Part shown: positions 9,055 through 17,810 of the stretch, one piece after another
Layout: every line of letters starts with the position of its first letter
How positions within the stretch are numbered: position 1 is the stretch's first letter
Source: Bacteroidales bacterium
GTDB lineage: Bacteria; Bacteroidota; Bacteroidia; Bacteroidales; Muribaculaceae
Assembly (NCBI GenBank): GCA_014800785.1
Contig: JAAVFK010000018.1
Span: forward strand, 314,161 to 354,548
DNA length: 40,388 bases
Direction: 5' to 3'
Notes under the pieces: generated by a model
What the model was told of the DNA's origin: nothing
The model's input: the letters and a program-made list of their open reading frames with translations, nothing else
The model's database searches: none
Made by a program: the position numbers and the translations under genes

Positions 9055-9061
9055 AGATCAA

Positions 9062-9964
9062 ATGAATCCATTAGTATCTATCGTCGCACCTGTTTATAAG
9101 GTTGAGCCTTTTCTCAGTCAATGCATTGAGAGTGTCATCAATCAATCCTATGAAAATTGGGAACTTATTCTTGTTGATGATGGATCGCCTGATCATTGTG
9201 GATCAATTTGTGATGAATGGGCCGCTAAAGATACTCGAATCAAGGTGATTCATCAACAAAATGGAGGGCTCTCCGCAGCAAGAAATACAGGAATAGAAGC
9301 ATCTGTAGGACACTATTTATTTTTTCTGGATTCAGATGATTATATTAAATCGGAGGCTCTCAAAACGTTAATCGTCTGCGCAAAATCTCATAATTGGCCG
9401 GAATATGTAAAAGGGAACCACGAAGTTCTACGACCGGATGGAGAGTGTGTCCTTACACGCTTTACGTCCCTCCGGTCCAAATTAGAAAATACGTTATACG
9501 ACTCTTCTAAGTTTTTATCCGATATAATTCTTCCTCACCCATTGGTATGGAATGGGCTCATAGCTCGAAAACTCGTTAAGAATCATAGGTTTGATAAAAA
9601 TGGATGGCCACGGGAGGATCTTCTATTCCATCTTGATCTGATTTCTGAAAGGTTTACAGGAGTATACACAGGGAAACCGACATACGTATATCGACTGGCG
9701 AATATAGGTTCTCTCTCCAATACCTTATCTATTCGTAGTATTCATAATATTCCATCAATTCTTAAACATATAAACTTCGTCTACGACTCTATTTCTGATA
9801 TAAAACTTAAGGAGATTATTGATCAGGAACAGGTACAGACAATCAAATCAGTTCTAAAAATACTTCCAAGATTGCCTAAAGAGGAACGGTTATCCATTTA
9901 TCATAAAATATCCGACATAATACATACTAATAGCATATATTATACTGGGGGGGGGGTATATTGA
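9062..9964 (+). CDS. Glycosyltransferase family 2; 3' end runs through a G10 tract
   Basis: VSIVAPVYKVEPFLSQCIESVINQSYENWELILVDDGSPD...NGGLSAARNTGIEA...FLDSDDY. Reading frame ends YYTGGGVY* immediately after the G run. Confidence 0.92.
   Translation: MNPLVSIVAPVYKVEPFLSQCIESVINQSYENWELILVDDGSPDHCGSICDEWAAKDTRIKVIHQQNGGLSAARNTGIEASVGHYLFFLDSDDYIKSEALKTLIVCAKSHNWPEYVKGNHEVLRPDGECVLTRFTSLRSKLENTLYDSSKFLSDIILPHPLVWNGLIARKLVKNHRFDKNGWPREDLLFHLDLISERFTGVYTGKPTYVYRLANIGSLSNTLSIRSIHNIPSILKHINFVYDSISDIKLKEIIDQEQVQTIKSVLKILPRLPKEERLSIYHKISDIIHTNSIYYTGGGVY
9947..9956 (+). repeat. G10 homopolymer tract inside the GT2 coding sequence
   Basis: tatact-GGGGGGGGGG-tatattgag; consistent with ORF ...YTGGGVY. 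Confidence 0.9.
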
Positions 9965-10086
9965 GATTATTTATAAAGTAATCCAATCATCCCCTGCAAT
10001 AGGGAAACAATTGATAAATTTTTTGTCCTTAGTTGTCCCTGCAAGTAAAAGAATAACACGATAACCCCATAACGGTGATAAAACTT

Positions 10087-10818
10087 ATGCGTCCTCTTCA
10101 CATAATTATGCCGATGGCCGGCGAGGGTAGCAGGTTCCGCGATGCGGGATGGACTACGCCGAAGCCATTGATAGAGCTTGATGGAAAACCGTTGTTTATC
10201 CACGCCGTTGAAAGCGTGAAAATCGATGGTTGGCCGATGAAGTATTCTTTCATTGTGCGAAAGGAGCACATCGACAAATACGGGATTGACACCGGGATTA
10301 AGAAAATTCTGCCGGATGCAAATGTCCTCTATGTCGAAAAGACTACACGCGGAGCGGTGGAAACCTGCCTCATCGCAGAGGAACTGATTGACGATGACGA
10401 CGCTGTTATAGTAATGGACTGCGACCTCGAATTCAAGAGCAAACGATATACGGAACTGATCGAAGGGACTCTAAAGATGACTGGAGACAATGTTCGGGGG
10501 GGAGCATTGGTATCGTTCGAGTCCGATCTTCCTAAATATAGCTATGCAGAAATTGACGAAGAGGGTCGTGTTATCCGGACCGCAGAAAAAGAAGTGATCT
10601 CAAATCATGCACTCTGTGGAGCATATTTCTTCTCCTCTGGAAAGGAGTTCAAAGAGGCTGCACACCGGCTCCTTGAAGAACCGATTATGATCAAGCCTGA
10701 ATTTTATGTCTCACTCCTCTATAATTACATTCTTCGCGACGGATCGCCCGTCTATCTTGCCCCGATGGAACTGTATCGTTCCTATGGCACACCGGAAGAA
10801 CTCTCACAATGGATGTGA
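10087..10818 (+). CDS. Sugar-phosphate/alditol-phosphate nucleotidyltransferase family protein
   Basis: HIIMPMAGEGSRFRDAGWTTPKPLIELDGKPLFIHAVESV (NTP_transferase signature), MDCDLEF. Confidence 0.87.
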   Translation: MRPLHIIMPMAGEGSRFRDAGWTTPKPLIELDGKPLFIHAVESVKIDGWPMKYSFIVRKEHIDKYGIDTGIKKILPDANVLYVEKTTRGAVETCLIAEELIDDDDAVIVMDCDLEFKSKRYTELIEGTLKMTGDNVRGGALVSFESDLPKYSYAEIDEEGRVIRTAEKEVISNHALCGAYFFSSGKEFKEAAHRLLEEPIMIKPEFYVSLLYNYILRDGSPVYLAPMELYRSYGTPEELSQWM

Positions 10819-11375
10819 AGCTGATCATAACGGATTTCGACGGAACGCTCGTCGATACCTTCGAAGCAAACTACCAAGCCTATCGCCAAGCCTTTGAAGA
10901 TGAAAACATCACGCTTACGCGCGATAAGTACCGAGAATGGTTCGGTTTTCGTTTCGACCGATTTATAAGAGAAATCGGAATAATAGATCCGGAAGTGAAA
11001 AGCCGAATCAAGGAGAAAAAAGCCGAATATTATCCGTCTTATTTCCAGCATATAAGAATCAACAGGCCTCTTCTTGAATTTATACGGGCTTTTCATCGAC
11101 AGGGAGGCCTGACAGCCATAGCCTCAACAGCAAGAGAACGAAACCTGCGCAACGCGTTGCGCCACATAGATGCGGAGACGGATTTTGACCTTATTCTTGC
11201 CGGTGAAAATGTGAGCCACGGCAAACCGGATCCTGAAATATATCTCAAAGTCCTTAAGGCTTTAGATATCCGACCGGACGAAGCATTAGTTTTTGAGGAT
11301 AGTACCGTCGGACTTGAAGCAGCCCGCTCAGCCGGAATCCGCACAATGACAATCACGCAGAAATTCTTCTCATAA
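10809..11375 (+). CDS. HAD superfamily hydrolase (phosphatase/phosphoglycolate phosphatase-like)
   Basis: ITDFDGTLVDTFEANYQAYRQAF, STARERNLRNAL, GKPDPEIYLKVLKALDIRPDEALVFEDSTVGLEAARSAGI; overlaps the upstream ORF by 10 bp. Confidence 0.9.
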   Translation: MDVKLIITDFDGTLVDTFEANYQAYRQAFEDENITLTRDKYREWFGFRFDRFIREIGIIDPEVKSRIKEKKAEYYPSYFQHIRINRPLLEFIRAFHRQGGLTAIASTARERNLRNALRHIDAETDFDLILAGENVSHGKPDPEIYLKVLKALDIRPDEALVFEDSTVGLEAARSAGIRTMTITQKFFS

Positions 11376-11392
11376 GAAACTATCCCTATAAA

Positions 11393-12262
11393 ATGGAAAT
11401 TATCGAAGTCAAAGGCCACTCCGGTTGCGAAATTGATGTCAAGCGCGAAGACAAATCCCTTTTCGTATATAAGACGACTCGGGATCCGGGATATTTCAAC
11501 CGACTCGTTCGTCAGGGAAAGAAACAAGAGCAGGCATCACATATCGAACTCCAGCATATCCGCATACCGAAAATACATGAGATAACCCGTAATGAAAGGG
11601 AAGTGCGACTCAAGATGGACTATGTCTATTCACGCAATTTTGTAGAGTTCTTTGAACAGGCCGGGTTCGAGCAGGTCGCCTATCTTATAGAAGCGCTGAT
11701 TATGTATCTCGAATATGAGATCTCGGGAAGCAAAAACGAGACTGTCGAGAGCTTGATTGTCAAAGATAAATTCAACGATGTAAAGAAAAAGACTCTCTCC
11801 AACCGATATCTTGCCGGGGATATAGAGATAGCAGAAATAATGGAACGCTCCGAGGCAATATTCAATAAACTCGAAGATATGGAAATGCCGGTCGGTGTCT
11901 GTCATGGAGACCTTACTTTCTCAAATATACTTTTCAATGGCAACAACTATTATCTGATCGATTTCCTTGATTCGTTTATTGAGTCACCTCTTCTCGACAT
12001 TGTGAAACTACGGCAGGATACCGCATGGCTATGGAGCCAGCTGATGTACACAAAGCCTTGCGACACAATCCGTCTGCACATCGCTTTCAAGAAAATAGAC
12101 GATGAGATCAACGCTTATTTTCACGAACACTATGATTGGTACAGAAAGCTGTACAATCCTCTCCAACTGATGAACTTCCTGAGGATTCTCCAATATGCCC
12201 ATGAACCGAAGGTGATCGATTATCTAAAACATTCCATCAATGAACAGCTCGAAGAATTTTAA
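11393..12262 (+). CDS. Phosphotransferase/kinase-like protein (APH/choline kinase fold)
   Basis: GVCHGDLTFSNILFNGNNYYLIDFLDSFIESPLLDIVKL resembles the HGD..xxN...IDF(D/L) catalytic motifs of APH-like kinases. Confidence 0.75.
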   Translation: MEIIEVKGHSGCEIDVKREDKSLFVYKTTRDPGYFNRLVRQGKKQEQASHIELQHIRIPKIHEITRNEREVRLKMDYVYSRNFVEFFEQAGFEQVAYLIEALIMYLEYEISGSKNETVESLIVKDKFNDVKKKTLSNRYLAGDIEIAEIMERSEAIFNKLEDMEMPVGVCHGDLTFSNILFNGNNYYLIDFLDSFIESPLLDIVKLRQDTAWLWSQLMYTKPCDTIRLHIAFKKIDDEINAYFHEHYDWYRKLYNPLQLMNFLRILQYAHEPKVIDYLKHSINEQLEEF

Positions 12263-12920
12263 TCTCATCGTACCCGCAGCAGCCGACAAAGCAGTCTACG
12301 AGGAACGGATGCCTTCGGTCTTTATGATGGACACTGAGGGTACTATGCGATGCGTCAGATCGATCCTCGGTCTCAATCTGGATGTTTTCGACAATATATA
12401 CTTCACAATTCTGAGGAAGCACGCCGAGCGTTACGATATCGACGCACTCCTTTCCTTACAATTCAGGCGATTGGGACTCGACAAGGTGAAAATTGTGATC
12501 TTGGATGAACCTACTGCTACACAAGCTGAAACTATCGTCCGGACTATCAAGACCGAGAATATAGATGGAGCGATATTCATCAAGGATGCGGATAGCTACT
12601 TCAAGGCTGAGATTTACCCGGAAAATGGAGTCTCTGTCTATCCTCTCGAAGCACTCGAACTCGTTGATCCACGACATAAAAGCTATGTGGCGGTTGATGA
12701 TATGCAGCACATCACAAATATCATAGAGAAACGGATAGTCAGCAATCTGTTCAGTGCCGGCGGTTATTGTTTCGAGAACGTTGATGACTTTATGTCAATC
12801 TACGATAAACTCTCCGACCTCGGCAATATTTACCTAAGTCACCTGATATACGCCCTCCTTCTTGACGGCCACCTCTTTCGCCCCGTCAAAGTCACCGACT
12901 ATCAGGATTGCAATATCTGA
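12240..12920 (+). CDS. Second nucleotidyltransferase-like protein (capsule-associated type)
   Basis: FNLIVPAAADKAVYEERMPSVFMMDTEGTMRCVRSILGL..., IVILDEPTATQAETIVRTI, IFIKDADSYF; overlaps the kinase ORF by 23 bp. Confidence 0.62.
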   Translation: MNSSKNFNLIVPAAADKAVYEERMPSVFMMDTEGTMRCVRSILGLNLDVFDNIYFTILRKHAERYDIDALLSLQFRRLGLDKVKIVILDEPTATQAETIVRTIKTENIDGAIFIKDADSYFKAEIYPENGVSVYPLEALELVDPRHKSYVAVDDMQHITNIIEKRIVSNLFSAGGYCFENVDDFMSIYDKLSDLGNIYLSHLIYALLLDGHLFRPVKVTDYQDCNI

Positions 12921-13870
12921 TGCAAGACAAAATCAGCATAAATTTCGGACCGGACAAATCCCAGATTTTACGAGGATTGGCAATCATTTTCATGATCTGC
13001 CTCCATAACAAAACTATTGGAGAGTTCAAGATCTGCGTACCGATCTTCACCTTCCTGGTAGGATATGGATATGCGTTCGCAAAGGAACGTAATCTAAAGC
13101 ACGCTTTCAAACGCAGCTGGCATCTACTTAGTCATTTCTGGTTGATTCTGCTTGGAATATGTCTTCCTACTGCGATACTTGCAGGTGGATTTCACGCGAC
13201 AATTGCCGACGTATTGCCTGAGTTATTTGGACTCGACAGCCAACTGAATTGGTACAGTTGGTATGTATACTTCTACATTTTTGCAATGATAGTGATGATT
13301 CCCTTCTCAAGATTGATCACTCGATTTGGTCTTGTCGGAACCGGAGGTCTGATTTTATTCTGTTTTGCCGGAACCGGTTTGATTCATCTGATTCCAAACT
13401 GGAACGATAATATGTGGACTCAGGCATTATTCGACTGTCTGTTATGTTCACCTACAATGCTGATAGGTTACTGGGCAGCGGAAAATAAAATTGCAGGAGA
13501 GATTCAAGTTAACCGCTCATTCGCAAGCGCTATTATCTTGATAGCCTTGATGGTTTTAATCTTTTTTCTTAGGGGTTTAAGTTATCTCAGCTATCTGGAT
13601 TTCATTACAGTCCCAATCTTCTGTATAGCCTTTGTAGCTCTTTTCAATATAATCACCTGGGAACCTTCTCATAGATTTTTTATCGCCCTCGGAAAAGAGT
13701 CCATGAACATGTGGTTCTTCCACGCATTGTTCGCCACGACATGCACAGCTGCAGTTTTTGCACCTTTAATTGACTGGATCCATCCGAAAATTCTACTTAT
13801 TGCAGCCATGATAACAGTCAGCTATCTGGCAGGTAAATTATTGACGGGGATTTACGCAAAACTAAGATGA
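12908..13870 (+). CDS. Membrane-bound acyltransferase (acyltransferase 3-like)
   Basis: Polytopic; SQILRGLAIIFMICLHNK...FTFLVGYGYAF near the N-terminus; GKESMNMWFFHALF near the C-terminus. Confidence 0.72.
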   Translation: MQYLMQDKISINFGPDKSQILRGLAIIFMICLHNKTIGEFKICVPIFTFLVGYGYAFAKERNLKHAFKRSWHLLSHFWLILLGICLPTAILAGGFHATIADVLPELFGLDSQLNWYSWYVYFYIFAMIVMIPFSRLITRFGLVGTGGLILFCFAGTGLIHLIPNWNDNMWTQALFDCLLCSPTMLIGYWAAENKIAGEIQVNRSFASAIILIALMVLIFFLRGLSYLSYLDFITVPIFCIAFVALFNIITWEPSHRFFIALGKESMNMWFFHALFATTCTAAVFAPLIDWIHPKILLIAAMITVSYLAGKLLTGIYAKLR

Positions 13871-14946
13871 AAGTCAACATCCTGACGCAACCCTTATTCT
13901 GTAATTACGGAGGAATTCTGCAGAATTATGCCCTTCAGCAGGTCTTGATCAAAATGGGTCACGAGCCGCTGACCATTAACGTTCCAACTCGTATGCCGGG
14001 CAAGTCCGTCGTATGGAAGGACACATTTAAAACGATGCGCAACCTGATGCGTAGATGGCAAGGGGCATATCAATATCCGTTCCTCAATCCTCACACCTTC
14101 TCTGTTAAGGAACACGAACTGTCTTTTCCTCAGCGAGAGTTTGTTGCCAAATATATCCGAAAAGCGGATGAAAGGGCGCCTTTTACTGCTGATACATGCG
14201 AACGCTATCCGGCAGACGTTTGGATCGTCGGCAGTGATCAGGTTTGGCGTCCATGGTGCTCTCCCTATATTACTAACTGTTTCTGCGATTTCGTACCTGA
14301 CAACGTCCGGAAGATCGCTTATGCAGCCTCTTTCGGAACAGATAACTGGGAGATCGACTCCACGACAACAATCAAGATTTCGGAACTTGGGAAAAGATTC
14401 CATGAAATCTCTGTTCGCGAAGAAAGTGGTGTTTGTCTAAGTCGTGATGTCCTTGGTCTTGCAGCCACCCATGTACTTGACCCGACTATGCTTCTCTCAG
14501 CAGAAGATTATCTGAGAATTATTTCAGACGAGCCCCAGGGTAAGGAATCGTATATAGCCACCTATGTACTTGACCTCAACAAGGAGAAGAATAAGGCTAT
14601 CAAAAGACTTTCGCTGAAATATAATCTACCACTCAGGAAAGTAGGTCGGATGCATCGCGACCGTTTCGACTCTGTGGAGAGCTGGATCTCCGGAATCGCA
14701 AGAGCTGAACGCGTTATCACCGATTCTTTCCATGGCACCGTATTCTCATTGATTTTCGGCCGTCCGGTCAAAATAATGGGAAACGAACTTAGAGGCAATA
14801 CCCGGATCAACTCACTTTTGTCGCTTCTAAAACCTGAGCCGGATGCGGACGGATTCTATACAATGACATCGGAATCCCGTTCGAGACTCGCAGACTGGCA
14901 GAAGACATCTCTTGAATTTCTTTCAAGAGCCTTAAGCAGTGACTGA
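13867..14946 (+). CDS. Polysaccharide pyruvyl transferase family protein
   Basis: MKVNILTQPLFCNYGGILQNYALQQVLIKMGHEP, DVWIVGSDQVWRP, YAASFGTDNW, RVITDSFHGTVFSLIFGRP. Confidence 0.92.
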   Translation: MKVNILTQPLFCNYGGILQNYALQQVLIKMGHEPLTINVPTRMPGKSVVWKDTFKTMRNLMRRWQGAYQYPFLNPHTFSVKEHELSFPQREFVAKYIRKADERAPFTADTCERYPADVWIVGSDQVWRPWCSPYITNCFCDFVPDNVRKIAYAASFGTDNWEIDSTTTIKISELGKRFHEISVREESGVCLSRDVLGLAATHVLDPTMLLSAEDYLRIISDEPQGKESYIATYVLDLNKEKNKAIKRLSLKYNLPLRKVGRMHRDRFDSVESWISGIARAERVITDSFHGTVFSLIFGRPVKIMGNELRGNTRINSLLSLLKPEPDADGFYTMTSESRSRLADWQKTSLEFLSRALSSD

Positions 14947-15925
14947 ACCTCTCGTAAGCATACTTATACCGGCGTATAACGTAGAACCCTATCTGCGCGA
15001 GTGCCTGGACAGTATTGTCAACCAGACCTACCAGGAACTTCAGGTCGTTATCGTTGACGATGGCTCAACAGATTCCACCCCCCAAATCTGCGATGGGTAC
15101 AAGGCAAAATATTCGTTCGTTGAGGTTTACCATATTCCAAACGGAGGGGTAGCTAATGCACGAAACGTATTGCTATCCAAAGCCAAAGGCGCCTATATAT
15201 TGTTCGTAGACTCCGATGACTGGATCGAGCCCGATATGATTGAAAGTCTTGTATTCCTTGCCGAGAGAGACGATTTAGACATCACAATCTGCGGGAAAAA
15301 AATTGAAACTGATATCAAGCCTATTAGTCAGTGCGTCTCGGAACCTCCCAACATCAGTTGTCAATGGAATCAAAAGGAAGGCTTGAAAAAATTCATTCGG
15401 CATGAAGAGATCAACGGTAGCCTGTGGAATAAACTGATCAAATCTGAATTGTTGAATGACGTTTTATTCGACCCGGCAATATCTTATGGAGAAGATGCTC
15501 TTGTCATCTGGGAAGTATTGCAAAAAGCCAGTCATATCGGAGTGACATCACATCCCTTTTACCATCATCGAATTAACGATGAAAGCATATCTCACGGAAA
15601 ATTCGGGCAAAAGATAATGTCCAGCCACTTCGTTTGGCAAAAATTCGCTACCGATACAGCCCTCCGTTATCCTGAGCTTCACCCGATGGCCAAGGCCAAC
15701 GCAGCCGTAGCCGATTTCTGGTTACTTTATTTCGCTTCTCTTGACAACTATCCTCACGATAAAAATATCGCAGAATATCGCCACAATCTAAAAAAACACC
15801 TTCACGACATCTGGAAGATGAAGCTTTTGTCTCCCTCCAAATATGTCGTGGCATATGGACTTGCATATAGCTATTCGGCAGCAGGATGCATGATTAGACA
15901 ACTACGCAAAACACATCTCTTATGA
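14939..15925 (+). CDS. Glycosyltransferase family 2
   Basis: LVSILIPAYNVEPYLRECLDSIVNQTYQELQVVIVDDGSTDSTP...NGGVANARNV...FVDSDDWIEPD; GTG start. Confidence 0.93.
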   Translation: MTEPLVSILIPAYNVEPYLRECLDSIVNQTYQELQVVIVDDGSTDSTPQICDGYKAKYSFVEVYHIPNGGVANARNVLLSKAKGAYILFVDSDDWIEPDMIESLVFLAERDDLDITICGKKIETDIKPISQCVSEPPNISCQWNQKEGLKKFIRHEEINGSLWNKLIKSELLNDVLFDPAISYGEDALVIWEVLQKASHIGVTSHPFYHHRINDESISHGKFGQKIMSSHFVWQKFATDTALRYPELHPMAKANAAVADFWLLYFASLDNYPHDKNIAEYRHNLKKHLHDIWKMKLLSPSKYVVAYGLAYSYSAAGCMIRQLRKTHLL

Positions 15926-17076
15926 AAAAGATAATGCTGGTGTTCGGGACACGTCCTGAAGCCATAAAAATGGCCCCGCTCGTAAAAGAGTTCCAAAAAC
16001 ATCCGGAAAAATTCGAGACCATTGTCTGTGTGACCGGCCAACATCGCCAGATGCTTGACCAGGTGCTTGAAATATTCTCCATTTCTCCGGACTATGACCT
16101 AAACATAATGAAACAAGGTCAGGACCTCTATGATGTGACATCGCGTGTGCTCACAGGAATGAGGAGTGTACTTGAAGAGGCCAAACCGGATATAGTTCTC
16201 GTCCACGGAGACACAACGACCTCTACCGCTGCCGCTCTGGCAGCTTTCTATCGCCGGATTCCTGTTGGACATGTCGAAGCAGGTCTGCGTACACATAATA
16301 TCTATTCTCCCTGGCCCGAGGAAATGAACCGTCAGCTCACCGGTCGCATAGCGGAATACAACTTTGCACCTACGCCGTTGAGCCGCCGGAATCTTTTGGA
16401 CGAAGGAGTGGACGCATCTAAGATCCAAGTCACCGGCAATACTGTTATTGACGCTCTTTATTGGGTGGTAGAGAAGATAAAAAAGGACTCCCCCCTCAGG
16501 GAACATCTGACTGATTCACTTAAAATGGCCGGATATGATGTCAATAGACTTTGCAACGGCAAAAAGCTGGTGCTGATAACAGGTCACAGACGTGAGAATT
16601 TTGGAGAAGGTTTTATTTCAATGTGTCAGGCCATCAAGACACTCTCCGAACGCTTTCCTGAGGTAGATTTCGTCTATCCCATGCATCTGAATCCGAATGT
16701 ACGTAAACCTATCCATGAAGTATTCGGAGATAATCTTGCGGGGCTGGAAAACATGTTCTTTATCGAGCCTCTTGAATATCTGTCATTCGTATATCTCATG
16801 GATAAATCTTCTATCGTACTGACTGACAGCGGGGGTATACAGGAGGAAGCCCCGGGTCTCGGCAAACCGGTGCTTGTCATGCGCGATACAACCGAACGTC
16901 CGGAAGCTCTTGACGCAGGAACAGTAAAGCTTGTAGGGACCGATTATGATAAGATTGTGGACTCTGTCTGCGAATTGTTGAGTGACCCGGAAGCTTATGA
17001 AAAAATGAGTCATGCCGTCAACCCCTATGGTGATGGAAAGGCTTGTGAACGAATCGTAGAAACATTATCCCGATGA
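15922..17076 (+). CDS. wecB: UDP-N-acetylglucosamine 2-epimerase (non-hydrolysing)
   Basis: MLVFGTRPEAIKMAPLVKEF, VCVTGQHRQMLDQVL, HGDTTTS, HVEAGLRTHNIYSPWPEEMNRQLTG, LTDSGGIQEEAPGLGKPVLVMRDTTERPE. Confidence 0.96.
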   Translation: MKKIMLVFGTRPEAIKMAPLVKEFQKHPEKFETIVCVTGQHRQMLDQVLEIFSISPDYDLNIMKQGQDLYDVTSRVLTGMRSVLEEAKPDIVLVHGDTTTSTAAALAAFYRRIPVGHVEAGLRTHNIYSPWPEEMNRQLTGRIAEYNFAPTPLSRRNLLDEGVDASKIQVTGNTVIDALYWVVEKIKKDSPLREHLTDSLKMAGYDVNRLCNGKKLVLITGHRRENFGEGFISMCQAIKTLSERFPEVDFVYPMHLNPNVRKPIHEVFGDNLAGLENMFFIEPLEYLSFVYLMDKSSIVLTDSGGIQEEAPGLGKPVLVMRDTTERPEALDAGTVKLVGTDYDKIVDSVCELLSDPEAYEKMSHAVNPYGDGKACERIVETLSR

Positions 17077-17810
17077 TTCCAAAAATTGTACATTACATAT
17101 GGTTCGGAGGAAATCCCTACTCTGAAAAAATTAAAGCATGCATGAAATCCTGGGAGAAATATCTCCCTGACTATAAATTCATGTTATGGAATGAGGAAAC
17201 GTTCGACATATCCTCAAGCTGCGATTTCGTACGTCAAGCCTATGAAAACAAGAAATGGGCTTTCGTATCAGATTATGTTCGCGTGTGGGCTTTAAACAAG
17301 TTCGGTGGCATTTATCTGGACACGGATGTTGAAGTTTGCCAGCCCCTTGATCCATTTTTGAATAAAAGGATGGTTCTCGGTACCGATGAGACAGGACATC
17401 TCACAGCCTTCATGGCCTCGGAACAAGGACACCCATTATGGGCTGAACTCATGAATATTTACGAGAATATGCAGTTCATCCTTCCCGACGGTTCTTTCAA
17501 TACGAAAGTCAATAATGCCTATATAGAAACTAAATTGCAGGGATTAGGGTATACTATTGAGAATACCCGTCAATCGATCAACCAAGGAATAGAGATTTAT
17601 CCCGATGATTTTTTCCACGCAGCCGATCACATGACCGGAGCTCTGCATGTGACAAAAAACACCTATGGCATCCATTGGCACACGTTGACTTGGTGCGATC
17701 GTTCCACCCATATAAACCGATTTCTCCGTGTCAACGTTCTGGGCAAACTTATCGGAGGGAAACGAGCCAACCGACTATTCACATCTCTTTCAAGATTGGC
17801 ACACCGATGA
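17073..17810 (+). CDS. Glycosyltransferase, GT32/capsular polysaccharide synthesis type (DXD)
   Basis: MIPKIVHYIWFGGNPYSEKIKACMKSWEKYLPDYKFMLWNEE..., KFGGIYLDTDVEV. Confidence 0.9.
   Translation: MIPKIVHYIWFGGNPYSEKIKACMKSWEKYLPDYKFMLWNEETFDISSSCDFVRQAYENKKWAFVSDYVRVWALNKFGGIYLDTDVEVCQPLDPFLNKRMVLGTDETGHLTAFMASEQGHPLWAELMNIYENMQFILPDGSFNTKVNNAYIETKLQGLGYTIENTRQSINQGIEIYPDDFFHAADHMTGALHVTKNTYGIHWHTLTWCDRSTHINRFLRVNVLGKLIGGKRANRLFTSLSRLAHR

Noticed and set aside
10496-10502. G7 run in the nucleotidyltransferase gene as a second phase-variable tract
   Set aside because: Seven Gs fit the in-frame codons (CGG GGG GGA) and are too short to claim hypermutability without read evidence.
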